From positions 248,001 through 312,000 of the forward strand of contig JBPOFA010000002.1 of the NCBI GenBank assembly GCA_051251595.1: DNA of 64,000 nt. Reading direction: 5' to 3'. This document shows positions 33,134 to 41,800 of this stretch, one piece after another. Below the pieces are notes generated by a model, which made no database searches, was not told the DNA's origin, and saw only the letters and a list, made by a program, of their open reading frames with translations. The stretch is from NORP110 sp051251595. Lineage in GTDB: Bacteria; Pseudomonadota; Alphaproteobacteria; Rhodobacterales; Rhodobacteraceae. How positions within the stretch are numbered: position 1 is the first letter of the stretch; each line of letters begins with the position of its first letter. Both the position numbers and the translations under genes were made by a program.

Positions 33134-34696
33134 ATGAAAAAAACATCACATGAACGCCTGCTGATCGTCGATTTTGGCAGCCAAGTTACGCAGCTGATTG
33201 CCCGTCGCCTGCGCGAACTGAACGTATATTGCGAAATTCACCCGTTTCAGAATGTCACGGAAAGCTTTCTGGCTGAATTCGCCCCAAAGGCCGTTATTCT
33301 GTCCGGTGGTCCGGCCAGCGTGATTGACGATGGATCGCCTCGGCCTCCGGCGGCGGTGTTTGAGCTGGGCGTGCCGGTTCTGGGCATCTGCTATGGCCAA
33401 CAGGTGATGATGCAGATGTTGGGTGGACGCGTTGAACGCGGCCATGGCACCGCAGAGTTTGGCCGCGCCTTTGTCACGCCCTCTGATGCACGTATTGATT
33501 TGCTGGCGGGCTGGTTTGAAACCGATCAGGAACAGGTCTGGATGAGCCATGGCGATCATGTCGCCGCCATCGCGCCCGGGTTTGAGGTGTTCGGCACCTC
33601 GCCCAATGCGCCTTTTGCGGTGACCGCCGATCTGGATCGCAATTTCTTTGCGGTGCAGTTCCATCCAGAGGTGCACCACACACCGAATGGCAAAACACTC
33701 TACGAAAACTTTGTGCGTCTTGCCGGGTTCACGGGGGACTGGTCTATGGGGGCTTATCGCGCCGATGCCATCGCCCGTATTCGTGAACAGGTCGGCGATG
33801 CCAAGGTGATTTGTGGCCTGTCGGGCGGGGTCGATTCCTCGGTTGCGGCTGTTCTGATCCATGAGGCGATTGGCGAACAGCTAACTTGCGTTTTTGTGGA
33901 TCACGGCCTGCTGCGTCAGGGTGAGGCCGAAGAGGTCGTCACCATGTTCCGCGACCACTATAATATGCCTCTGATCCATGCGGATGAGACAGAGCTGTTC
34001 CTTGGCGAACTGGATGGTCAAAGCGATCCGGAAACCAAGCGCAAGATCATCGGTAAGCTGTTCATCGACGTGTTCCAGAAACATGCCAAAGACGTCGGCG
34101 GCGCAAAGTTTCTGGCCCAAGGCACGCTTTACCCGGATGTGATCGAAAGCGTCAGTTTTAGTGGTGGCCCGTCGGTCACCATCAAGTCGCACCACAATGT
34201 GGGCGGCCTGCCTGAAAAGATGGGGCTGAAGCTGGTCGAACCGCTGCGAGAGCTGTTCAAGGATGAGGTCCGCGCCCTGGGCCGCGAGCTTGGCCTGCCG
34301 GACAGTTTTATCGGCCGCCACCCCTTCCCTGGCCCGGGCCTTGCGATCCGGTGCCCTGGTGAAATCACCCGTGAAAAACTGGAAATCCTGCGCAAAGCGG
34401 ATGCGGTCTATATCGATCAGATCCGCAAGCATGGGCTGTATGATGAAATCTGGCAGGCCTTTGTGGCGATCCTTCCGGTGCGCACGGTCGGCGTTATGGG
34501 TGATGGCCGCACCTATGACTTTGCCTGCGCTTTGCGGGCGGTCACTTCGGTGGATGGAATGACGGCGGATTACTACCCCTTCACCCATGAATTCCTGGGC
34601 GAAACCGCAACGCGGATCATAAACGAAGTCACGGGCATCAATCGCGTGACCTATGACATCACATCAAAGCCTCCGGGGACGATAGAGTGGGAATAA
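33134..34696 (+). CDS. guaA: GMP synthase (glutamine-hydrolysing)
   Basis: GuaA converts XMP to GMP using glutamine and ATP. The 520-aa product has a class I glutamine amidotransferase domain with nucleophile C86 (GICYGQQ) and FHPEVHHT, an ATP pyrophosphatase domain with the P-loop SGGVDSS, and the dimerisation domain ending RVTYDITSKPPGTIEWE. Start ATG 33134 (MKKTSHERLL) is chosen on family alignment; the frame is open 50 codons upstream. It overlaps a small membrane protein by 10 bp. Confidence 0.97.
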   Translation: MKKTSHERLLIVDFGSQVTQLIARRLRELNVYCEIHPFQNVTESFLAEFAPKAVILSGGPASVIDDGSPRPPAAVFELGVPVLGICYGQQVMMQMLGGRVERGHGTAEFGRAFVTPSDARIDLLAGWFETDQEQVWMSHGDHVAAIAPGFEVFGTSPNAPFAVTADLDRNFFAVQFHPEVHHTPNGKTLYENFVRLAGFTGDWSMGAYRADAIARIREQVGDAKVICGLSGGVDSSVAAVLIHEAIGEQLTCVFVDHGLLRQGEAEEVVTMFRDHYNMPLIHADETELFLGELDGQSDPETKRKIIGKLFIDVFQKHAKDVGGAKFLAQGTLYPDVIESVSFSGGPSVTIKSHHNVGGLPEKMGLKLVEPLRELFKDEVRALGRELGLPDSFIGRHPFPGPGLAIRCPGEITREKLEILRKADAVYIDQIRKHGLYDEIWQAFVAILPVRTVGVMGDGRTYDFACALRAVTSVDGMTADYYPFTHEFLGETATRIINEVTGINRVTYDITSKPPGTIEWE

Positions 34697-34917
34697 CCAC
34701 GAAAAAAGCGCTGGAATGGTTCGGTGTTTTGACGGCGATCGCCTATTCAATGCTGATCGCGTCAAACACCGGGAATGAGGTCTTGGGCTTTAGCCTGTTG
34801 TTCATTTCGGCGATTTCCATCGGGATCTGGGCGTTTCTGTGCAAGCATTACGGGATGCTGTTGTTGCAGTTGTTTTATGCCGCCGCCGGTTTGATCGGGG
34901 TGTTTCGCTGGTTTTAA
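34687..34917 (+). CDS. Small two- to three-helix membrane protein, unknown
   Basis: The 76-aa protein has about three hydrophobic segments (WFGVLTAIAYSMLIAS, VLGFSLLFISAISIGIWAFLC, LLLQLFYAAAGLIGVFRWF). It starts with GTG inside the last four codons of guaA and is presumably translationally coupled. I do not recognise a family with confidence. A link to nucleotide metabolism is only suggested by position. Confidence 0.65.
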   Translation: MGITTKKALEWFGVLTAIAYSMLIASNTGNEVLGFSLLFISAISIGIWAFLCKHYGMLLLQLFYAAAGLIGVFRWF

Positions 34918-35106
34918 AACGACATGCTTTTCACATAGTGAGGCGCTTCTGGGACAAATTTTGATCCTCCGATTCCTGCTTGCCATTCGTGTAATGTTCG
35001 GTAGCGTCTTGGGACGCGCGATGGTTTAAGGCCTATGACATTCTGAAAAGCATTTTGTGGCTGAATTGGAAAAGACCCCAAGCACCAGTCCAATTTAGGA
35101 GCCAAC
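34918..35106. other. Intergenic region, no gene seen
   Basis: This 189-bp gap has no convincing coding frame. An imperfectly spaced inverted repeat (ATTGGA .. TCCAAT) lies about 30 bp upstream of the monooxygenase RBS (AGGAG). Confidence 0.5.
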
Positions 35107-35388
35107 ATGTCTGAAAATATCGTCATCACCGGGACCCTGACCTGCACGCCGCAGGATCTTGAAATGGTTCAGGTCGAGGTGGCAGAGCATGTTCGCCTGA
35201 CGCGCGCTGAGCCGGGCTGCATTTCATTTTCAATTGATCCGTCAGAGACCGATCCTTGTATCTTTATCGTGCGCGAACGGTTTGTGGATCAGGCCGCGTT
35301 TGACGCGCACACCGCACGCACCCGCGCGTCGCAGTGGTGGAAAAAATCAAAGCACATTCCGCGCAATCTAAAGACCGTTCCCAAATGA
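35107..35388 (+). CDS. Antibiotic biosynthesis monooxygenase (ABM) domain protein
   Basis: This 93-aa ferredoxin-like fold protein (quinol monooxygenase YgiN type) shows EHVRLTRAEPGCISFSI, FIVRERFVDQAAFDAHTARTRASQWW. It probably acts on quinols or small aromatics, or on stress aldehydes; the substrate cannot be assigned. AGGAG precedes ATG. Overlaps the following DMT exporter (ATGA). Confidence 0.85.
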   Translation: MSENIVITGTLTCTPQDLEMVQVEVAEHVRLTRAEPGCISFSIDPSETDPCIFIVRERFVDQAAFDAHTARTRASQWWKKSKHIPRNLKTVPK

Positions 35389-36263
35389 CACAGCCCCAAT
35401 CGAGGCCGGTTGCAGCGGCGATCTGGATGATCGGTTCCATCGTTTCCTTTACAGCCATGGCGGTTGCGGCACGGGCCGTGTCCTTTGAGATGGATACGTT
35501 TGAGATCATGATGTACCGCTCTTTGCTGGGGGTTATTGTGGTGCTGAGCGTCGCGACACTTGCGGGCACGCGCCAACAGATCACGACGCGTAGTTTGGGC
35601 ACGCAGATCGTGCGCAACCTGTTTCATTTCACAGGGCAAAATCTATGGCTTTTCGCGGTGACGGTTGTGCCACTGGCGCAGGTCTTTGCGTTGGAATTTA
35701 CCTTGCCGATCTGGGTCATGTTCCTGGCCGCCATCGTCTTGGGGGAAAGCCTGACACGCACGCGCGTCATGACTGCAGTGATCGGCTTTGCCGGTATCCT
35801 GATCGTCACCCGACCATGGAGCATTGGGCTAAGCGCCGGCATCGTTGCCGCCGCGCTGGCTGCCATAGGCTTTGCGGCTTCGGCGGTGTTCACGCGCTTG
35901 CTGACACGGACAGAGACGATCACCTGCATTATGTTCTGGCTGACAGGGACGCAGCTGGTCTTTGGTCTGATCTGTGCGGGGTATGACGGGGATATCGCGA
36001 TCCCGTCCGCGGGTTCCGTGCCTTGGCTGGTTGTTATTGGAATGGCTGGGTTGGTTGCGCATTTTTGTCTGACGACGGCCCTGTCCCTTGCCCCTGCTGC
36101 GGTCGTGGTGCCGATCGATTTCGTGCGCTTGCCGCTGATCGTGGCGGTTGGCTACTTTTTGTACAATGAACCGCTAGAGCCGCCGGTGCTTTTGGGCGCG
36201 ATCATCATTTTTGCTGCGACCTATTACAATATCCGGGTCGAGGCGCGAAACTCTGCCGCCTGA
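35385..36263 (+). CDS. DMT-family transporter (EamA)
   Basis: The 292-aa inner-membrane protein has about 10 helices in two EamA repeats; SFTAMAVAARAVSFEMDTFEIMMYRSLLG is the first-repeat signature. Start ATG overlaps the ABM stop; the frame is open 17 codons upstream. It is likely a metabolite exporter. Its coupling to an ABM protein suggests that the exported compound is the monooxygenase substrate or product (inference). Confidence 0.88.
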   Translation: MTQPQSRPVAAAIWMIGSIVSFTAMAVAARAVSFEMDTFEIMMYRSLLGVIVVLSVATLAGTRQQITTRSLGTQIVRNLFHFTGQNLWLFAVTVVPLAQVFALEFTLPIWVMFLAAIVLGESLTRTRVMTAVIGFAGILIVTRPWSIGLSAGIVAAALAAIGFAASAVFTRLLTRTETITCIMFWLTGTQLVFGLICAGYDGDIAIPSAGSVPWLVVIGMAGLVAHFCLTTALSLAPAAVVVPIDFVRLPLIVAVGYFLYNEPLEPPVLLGAIIIFAATYYNIRVEARNSAA

Positions 36264-36308
36264 TGTTTTGGCGCAAGAAACGGGTCGCCCCGTGACTGTG
36301 ATCTTGGT

Positions 36309-37220
36309 ATGCGCCGATATATGGAAGACCAGAAAAAACTAACGCTTCGGTCCTGGGCCGAATTGCTGCTGCTGGCGGGTGTTTGGGGCGGATCCTTTTT
36401 GGCATTTGGCCTGGCCGTGCAAGAGATTCCGACCTTTACGATTGTGGCGTTTCGGGTGACCGGAGGGGCAATGGTCCTGTGGGCCTATGTGGCTTGGCGC
36501 GGGTTGGTTATGCCGTGGTCGCCAAAGGCATGGCTGTGTTTTCTTGGCATGGGGTTGCTGAACAACGTTATTCCCTTTTCCCTGATTGCTTGGGGGCAAT
36601 TGCTGGTTCCGTCTGGGCTGGCCTCTATTTTCAACGCATCTACGGCGATATTCGGGGTTCTTCTGGCAGCTCTGTTCTTTGCGGATGAAAAACTGACGGC
36701 ACGCAAGATGTGTGGCGTTGTGATCGGGTTTGGCGGCGTCGCGACGGCGATTGGACTGGGGGCATTCAGCGCCTTCAACCTGCAATCCCTGTCGCAGCTG
36801 GCCATTCTTGGCGCTTCTGTTTCATATGCTTTTGCGGGCTCTTTCGGGCGTGTGTTCCTGGGGGGCTATCGGCCACAGGTTGCCGCGACGGGCATGACGA
36901 GCGCATCTGCCCTGTTCATTCTGCCCATTGCGCTTTGGGTGGATGGGATGCCGACGCTGGACTATGGCGCGCCGACCTGGGGGGCTTTGGTCTATCTGGC
37001 GATAGGCGCGACGGCATTTGCCTATTTGTTGTATTACCGTGTGTTAGAGATGGCCGGGTCGGGCAATCTGTTGTTGGTGACGCTTTTGGCGGCCCCTGTT
37101 GCGATCGTCCTAGGGGCGGCGGTGCTGGACGAGACGCTCGATTTCAGGGTCTATGTGGGCTTTGGGCTGTTGGCGCTTGGGCTGCTGGTGCTGGATGGTC
37201 GCGTTTTGCGACGTCGATAA
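36309..37220 (+). CDS. DMT-family transporter (EamA), second copy
   Basis: 303 aa with 10 hydrophobic helices and two EamA repeats; GVWGGSFLAFGLAVQEIPTFTIVAFRVTGGA is the first-repeat signature and ALFFADEKLTARKMCGVVIGFGGV is the end of the first repeat. It is not a recent duplicate of the preceding gene at sequence level. ATG 36309 or 36321 are both possible; neither has a strong RBS. Substrate unknown. Confidence 0.86.
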   Translation: MRRYMEDQKKLTLRSWAELLLLAGVWGGSFLAFGLAVQEIPTFTIVAFRVTGGAMVLWAYVAWRGLVMPWSPKAWLCFLGMGLLNNVIPFSLIAWGQLLVPSGLASIFNASTAIFGVLLAALFFADEKLTARKMCGVVIGFGGVATAIGLGAFSAFNLQSLSQLAILGASVSYAFAGSFGRVFLGGYRPQVAATGMTSASALFILPIALWVDGMPTLDYGAPTWGALVYLAIGATAFAYLLYYRVLEMAGSGNLLLVTLLAAPVAIVLGAAVLDETLDFRVYVGFGLLALGLLVLDGRVLRRR

Positions 37221-37296
37221 GGGCTTGTCGCTGATTTCACTACACAGGCCGCAATTGACATTGTACCAAGTGGGCGAAGTTAGGTGAAAAGACGAC

Positions 37297-38160
37297 ATGA
37301 TTTACAATTCAGCATCAGATTGGACAAATGACCCGCAAAAGCGTGTGCTTTTCTTTGGGATGTCCGGCCTTGGAAAAACGCATGCGTCCAATACGTTGCG
37401 CGATTCAGGGGATTGGTTCCATTATTCCATCGATTACCGGATCGGCACCCGTTACATGGGCGAACATATCGTCGATAATTTCAAAAGAGAGGCCATGACC
37501 AACCCGTTCCTGCGGGAATTGCTTATGTCTGACTCAATTTATATCGCGTCCAACATTACCTTTAACAATCTGGCCCCGCTGTCGACCTATCTGGGAAAGC
37601 CCGGTGCGGTGTCCTCTGGTGGTTTGCCGTTCGAAGAATATATGCGCCGTCAGGAACAACACCGCGTGGCTGAAGTGGCGGCGCTTATGGACACTGTTCC
37701 CTTCATCGACCGCGCCCGGACCCTTTACGGCTATGACAATTTTGTCTGTGACACGGGTGGTTCTATTTGCGAGGTTGTCGATCCAGAGGATCCGAAAGAT
37801 CCGGTTATGACGGCTTTGGCTGACAACCTGTTGCTGGTCTGGATCGAAGGCAGCGAGGCCCATACCGAGGAATTGATCCGCCGGTTTGACAAAGCGCCGA
37901 AACCAATGTGCTATCAGGCAGAGTTTCTGAACCGCGTTTGGCAAGAATATCTGAGCAAAAACAACGTGCAAGAGGATCAGGTTGATCCCGATGATTTTGT
38001 CAGATGGGCCTATTCGCAGGCCCTTGCACATCGCCAGCCGCGCTATGCTGCGATGGCCCGGAACTGGGGTGTGACCGTCTCTGCCGAAGAGATTGCCACG
38101 GCCAATACGACGGCCGATTTTGAGGCGCTGATCGCCCAAGCCCTTGAGAAACGCGGCTAA
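37297..38160 (+). CDS. P-loop ATPase, unknown
   Basis: 287 aa. Walker A is F-G-M-S-G-L-G-K-T-H (about 20-28), directly near the N terminus. It then contains FHYSIDYRIGTRYMGEHIVDNF, a middle hydrophobic stretch DNFVCDTGGSICEVVD (with a Walker-B-like strand before D-T-G-G), and an acidic C-terminal half. It resembles a small kinase fold. It lies 45 bp upstream of metA, on the same strand; a shared transcript is likely. I recall orthologues in Rhodobacterales but no function. Confidence 0.72.
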   Translation: MIYNSASDWTNDPQKRVLFFGMSGLGKTHASNTLRDSGDWFHYSIDYRIGTRYMGEHIVDNFKREAMTNPFLRELLMSDSIYIASNITFNNLAPLSTYLGKPGAVSSGGLPFEEYMRRQEQHRVAEVAALMDTVPFIDRARTLYGYDNFVCDTGGSICEVVDPEDPKDPVMTALADNLLLVWIEGSEAHTEELIRRFDKAPKPMCYQAEFLNRVWQEYLSKNNVQEDQVDPDDFVRWAYSQALAHRQPRYAAMARNWGVTVSAEEIATANTTADFEALIAQALEKRG

Positions 38161-38205
38161 AACACCTATTTCGTTCAGTCTGTTATCAGAAAAAGAGCCG
38201 AACCC

Positions 38206-39123
38206 ATGCCGATTACCCTGCCAGAGAACCTGCCCGCCTTTGATGTCCTCACGGATGAAGGCGTTATGGTCATGTCTGACACGCGGGCTGCTTTGCAGGA
38301 TATCCGGCCTTTGAAAATCGGGTTGTTGAACCTGATGCCCAAGAAAATTCAGACCGAAAACCAGTTTGCCCGTCTGATCGGCGCGACGCCGTTGCAGATT
38401 GATTTATCCCTGATCCGGATGAGCGAACACAAGACAAAGACAACCGCCGCTGAACATATGGCCGAATTCTATCGGCCCTTTCAGGATGTGCGGGATGAAA
38501 AGTTTGACGGTCTGATCATCACTGGTGCCCCAATCGAACATCTGCCTTTTGAGGACGTCACCTATTGGGATGAGCTGAAAGAGGTGATGGACTGGACGCA
38601 GACCAACGTGCATTCGACCTTTGGGGTCTGTTGGGGCGGCATGGCGATGATCAATCATTTCCATGGCGTTGAAAAACATATGCTCAAGGCCAAGGCTTTT
38701 GGCTGTTTTCGCCAGGAAAACCTTGATCCAAGCTCGCCATATTTGCGTGGATTTTCAGATGATTGCGTCATTCCGGTCAGCCGTTGGACAGAAATGCGCC
38801 AGGATGAGATTGACGCCGCAGATGGGCTGAAGACCTTGCTTGGTTCACCCGAGGTGGGGCCTTGTCTGGTGGATGACCCGGCACATCGTGCGCTCTATAT
38901 TTTCAATCACTTTGAATATGACAGCGGCACGTTGAAAGAAGAATATGACCGGGATGTCGCGGCCAATTCCGCGATCAATGTCCCGATGAATTACTACCCC
39001 GACGATGATCCAGCCAATCCGCCGCAGAACCGTTGGCGCAGCCATGCCCATTTGCTCTATGGCAACTGGATCAATGAGATTTACCAGACGACACAGTTTG
39101 ACATGTCCAAAATTGGCACCTAG
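38206..39123 (+). CDS. metA: Homoserine O-acyltransferase (MetA fold, predicted acetyl-CoA type)
   Basis: First committed step of methionine synthesis. 305 aa. The nucleophile is C142 (FGVCWGG), and HFEYD supplies the His/Glu pair, as in E. coli MetA. Residue 111 is Glu (APIEHLPFEDV). Published work on the MetA family shows Glu at 111 favours acetyl-CoA while Gly favours succinyl-CoA, so this is probably a homoserine O-acetyltransferase despite the usual name. The 45-bp gap upstream is too short for a SAM-II riboswitch and shows no such sequence. Confidence 0.95.
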   Translation: MPITLPENLPAFDVLTDEGVMVMSDTRAALQDIRPLKIGLLNLMPKKIQTENQFARLIGATPLQIDLSLIRMSEHKTKTTAAEHMAEFYRPFQDVRDEKFDGLIITGAPIEHLPFEDVTYWDELKEVMDWTQTNVHSTFGVCWGGMAMINHFHGVEKHMLKAKAFGCFRQENLDPSSPYLRGFSDDCVIPVSRWTEMRQDEIDAADGLKTLLGSPEVGPCLVDDPAHRALYIFNHFEYDSGTLKEEYDRDVAANSAINVPMNYYPDDDPANPPQNRWRSHAHLLYGNWINEIYQTTQFDMSKIGT

Positions 39124-39223
39124 CCCCGATTGACGGGGTTATATGTTCGCGCGCCGGGCAGCACGTCATTGCTTGCTTTGGCAAAATAGTCATACTGGTC
39201 AAATACTTGCCAAAGGAAACCTG

Positions 39224-40093
39224 ATGTCTTTACCCTTTGATGGTGCGATCAGTGCCTTTTTCGAAAACGAAGCGCCGAAAGACGTGCGCAAGGCAATCGA
39301 AAAGGCTGACAAGAATGACATCTTGTCCGACAGCTATCCCTATGAGACGCGGATGGACAAAGACGAATACGAAGCGGATATGGAACAGTTGCAGATGGAA
39401 CTGGTCAAGCTTCAGGCGGATGTCAAAGAAACCGGCAAACGTGTGGTTGTGGTGTTTGAAGGGCGCGATGCGGCTGGAAAAGGCGGCACGATCAAACGGT
39501 TACGTGAAAATCTTAATCCACGCGTTGCCCGCACCGTGGCGCTTTCTAAACCGACAGAGCGTGAAGCGGGTGAATGGTATTTTCAGCGCTACGTGAACCA
39601 CCTGCCCTCTGCCGGTGAAATCGTTTTGTTTGACCGCAGTTGGTACAACCGGGCCGTTGTTGAAAAGGTTTTTGAGTTTTGCACCGACAAACAGAGGAAA
39701 CATTTCTTTCGTCAATTGCCGGAATTCGAAGACATGTTGGTGGATGAAGGCATTCATTTCACCAAGATTTGGCTCAATGTGGGGCGTGCAGAACAGCTGA
39801 ACCGATTCCTGTCGCGCGAAAAGGATGAATTGAAACAGTGGAAGCTAAGCTGGATCGATGTCGAGGGGCTGAAAAGATGGGACGCCTATTCTGACGCGAT
39901 CACAGAGACTTTCGACAAAAGCCATACCAAAACAGCGCCCTGGACGATTGTGCGCTCTGACGACAAATACCGGGCGCGATTGGCCGCGATCAGGGCTGTT
40001 CTTGGCTCTGTCGATTATGCGGGAAAAAAGGACAAGATCGTCGAAAAGCAGGACACCAAGATTTGTGGAGGCCCCGAGATCTGGGATGTCTAA
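39224..40093 (+). CDS. ppk2: Polyphosphate kinase 2
   Basis: PPK2 transfers phosphate between polyphosphate and nucleoside diphosphates. The 289-aa enzyme is the single-domain form: Walker A at FEGRDAAGKGG (G80-K86), the lid region SKPTEREAGEWYFQRY, and Walker B LFDRSWYNRAVVE. Start ATG 39224 with AAAGGAAAC; the open frame extends 27 codons. Its end overlaps the TetR start by 8 bp, so the regulator is probably cotranscribed and may control it. Confidence 0.93.
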   Translation: MSLPFDGAISAFFENEAPKDVRKAIEKADKNDILSDSYPYETRMDKDEYEADMEQLQMELVKLQADVKETGKRVVVVFEGRDAAGKGGTIKRLRENLNPRVARTVALSKPTEREAGEWYFQRYVNHLPSAGEIVLFDRSWYNRAVVEKVFEFCTDKQRKHFFRQLPEFEDMLVDEGIHFTKIWLNVGRAEQLNRFLSREKDELKQWKLSWIDVEGLKRWDAYSDAITETFDKSHTKTAPWTIVRSDDKYRARLAAIRAVLGSVDYAGKKDKIVEKQDTKICGGPEIWDV

Positions 40094-40703
40094 GCGCGGG
40101 TATCATCACGGCAATCTGCGTCAGGCTTTGGTCGAAGCAGCGCTTAAGCTGATCGAATCCAAAGGGCCGACGGGGTTTACCCTATCAGAGGCCGCGAAAA
40201 GCGCCGGTGTGACCCCCGCTGCCGTTTACCGCCATTTCGAAGGGCGCGAAGACCTGATCGCAGAGGCCGCGTTGCAAGGCTATGAGATTTTTGCCGATCT
40301 GATGGAATATGCCTTTGCCAAGGGGCAACCCTCGGCGCTGGCGTCTTTTGAGGCGACGGGCCGGGCCTATCTGGCCTTTGCGCGGCGCTATCCCGGGCAT
40401 TATGTGGCGATGTTTGAAAGCGGTATTTCGGTCAATCGCACACCAGAGCTGGCCCATATTGCCGCCCGCGCCCATGGGGTTCTGGAACGAGCGGCGGTTG
40501 AACTGTCTCAGCATATTCCACCGGATAAACGCCCGCCTGCGCAGATGGTCTCTGCCCATATCTGGGCGATGTGCCATGGCGTTGTTGAACTGTTCGCCCG
40601 CGGCTCTCCGGGAACGATTTCGCCTTTTCCACCAGAGGATTTGCTGGAATCCGGGATTGGGATTTACCTGCGCGGTTTGGGGCTGGTGCCTGCCGATACG
40701 TGA
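40086..40703 (+). CDS. TetR-family regulator with WHG-type C-terminal domain
   Basis: 205 aa. N-terminal HTH KRGYHHGNLRQALVEAALKLIE..LSEAAKSAGVTPAAVYRHFEGREDLIAEA. The C-terminal ligand domain contains IWAMCHGVVELF, the WHG-type signature. The ATG lies inside the last codons of ppk2 and was chosen because MSKRGYHHGNLR is the standard N terminus. It likely represses the ppk2 transcript or a distant exporter; effector unknown. Confidence 0.88.
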   Translation: MSKRGYHHGNLRQALVEAALKLIESKGPTGFTLSEAAKSAGVTPAAVYRHFEGREDLIAEAALQGYEIFADLMEYAFAKGQPSALASFEATGRAYLAFARRYPGHYVAMFESGISVNRTPELAHIAARAHGVLERAAVELSQHIPPDKRPPAQMVSAHIWAMCHGVVELFARGSPGTISPFPPEDLLESGIGIYLRGLGLVPADT

Positions 40704-40708
40704 GCGCG

Positions 40709-41800
40709 TTAGGTGAAAGCGATCAAAGACCGTGGGTCCCAGCTTATCAGCGTGTTTTGACCGCGTTCCAAAACAGCCCGCCCGGTTGCGTTGCGTCTGG
40801 ACACGGTGACGACGGCCTCTGCCCCATCAAGACGGATTTCATAATAGGTCATGTCGCCGTAATAGATTACCTCTTTGATCGTTCCGGTCGCGCTGCGGTC
40901 ATCCGTTGTGGTGGTTGAGGACAGGATCGACATGGTCTCGGGGCGAATGCCGACACGCGCGGACCCGGTCTGCGGGCCTTGGGGGAATTGCTTTGGGTCC
41001 AGCTGGCATGCGCCAAGCCCTGCAATATCGGCATTTACCGTCCCGTCGCTGTCTTGTGTCATGGTTGCGGGCAGAAAGTTCATCATGCCGATGAATTCCG
41101 CGACCTCTTGTGTGGCCGGGCGTTGGTACAGATTTTGCGGTGTGTCGACCTGGGCGATTTTCCCGTCAAACATCACGGCGATCCTGTCAGACATGATCAG
41201 GGCCTCTTCCTGATCATGGGTGACCAGAACAAAGGTGATGCCCACCTGACGCTGCAAGCGGCGCAATTCCGTTTGCATCTGTTCGCGCAGCTTTTTGTCG
41301 AGCGCTGAAAGCGGTTCGTCCAGCAGCAGCACCTTGGGTTTGAGGATCAGGGCGCGGGCAAGCGCGACTCGCTGTCTCTGCCCGCCGGACAGGGCATGTG
41401 CGGCACGGTTGGCGTATCCGGCAAGGCCGACCATCTCTAACGCTTCTATTACGGCGGCATTTTTCTCTGCGCGCGACAGGCCAGATTTGCGCAGGCCAAA
41501 GCCCACATTTTCGCCCACGCTGAGATGTGGGAAAATGGCGTAGGATTGGAACACCATATTGGTTGGGCGCTGATTGGGCGGCACGCCATCCATCACCTGC
41601 CCGCCCAACAGCAAAACGCCAGAGGTCAGGTCTTCAAACCCGCCAATGGTGCGCAGCAAGGTGGTCTTTCCACAGCCCGAAGGCCCCAGCAGGGAAAAGA
41701 ATTCCCCTTGGGCAATATCAAGCGTGACGCCGCGCAGCGCGGGATATTCGCTATATTGCTTTTCAACGTCTCTGAGTTCGATGATCGGGTGCCCGGTCAT
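40709..41800 (-). CDS. ABC transporter ATPase, spermidine/putrescine (PotA) type
   Basis: The 363-aa ATPase has Walker A GPSGCGKTT, Q-loop VFQSYAIFPHLSV, signature LSGGQRQRVALARAL, Walker B VLLLDEPLSAL, and a C-terminal TOBE domain (VGIRPETMSI). It energises uptake by the two permeases upstream. Start ATG 41800 behind GGAGG, overlapping the permease stop (ATGA). The open frame continues about 50 codons upstream but only over permease sequence. Confidence 0.93.
   Translation of the reverse strand: MTGHPIIELRDVEKQYSEYPALRGVTLDIAQGEFFSLLGPSGCGKTTLLRTIGGFEDLTSGVLLLGGQVMDGVPPNQRPTNMVFQSYAIFPHLSVGENVGFGLRKSGLSRAEKNAAVIEALEMVGLAGYANRAAHALSGGQRQRVALARALILKPKVLLLDEPLSALDKKLREQMQTELRRLQRQVGITFVLVTHDQEEALIMSDRIAVMFDGKIAQVDTPQNLYQRPATQEVAEFIGMMNFLPATMTQDSDGTVNADIAGLGACQLDPKQFPQGPQTGSARVGIRPETMSILSSTTTTDDRSATGTIKEVIYYGDMTYYEIRLDGAEAVVTVSRRNATGRAVLERGQNTLISWDPRSLIAFT

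Noticed and set aside
38161..38205. SAM-II riboswitch before metA
   Set aside because: Only 45 bp are available and the conserved SAM-II sequence elements are not present.
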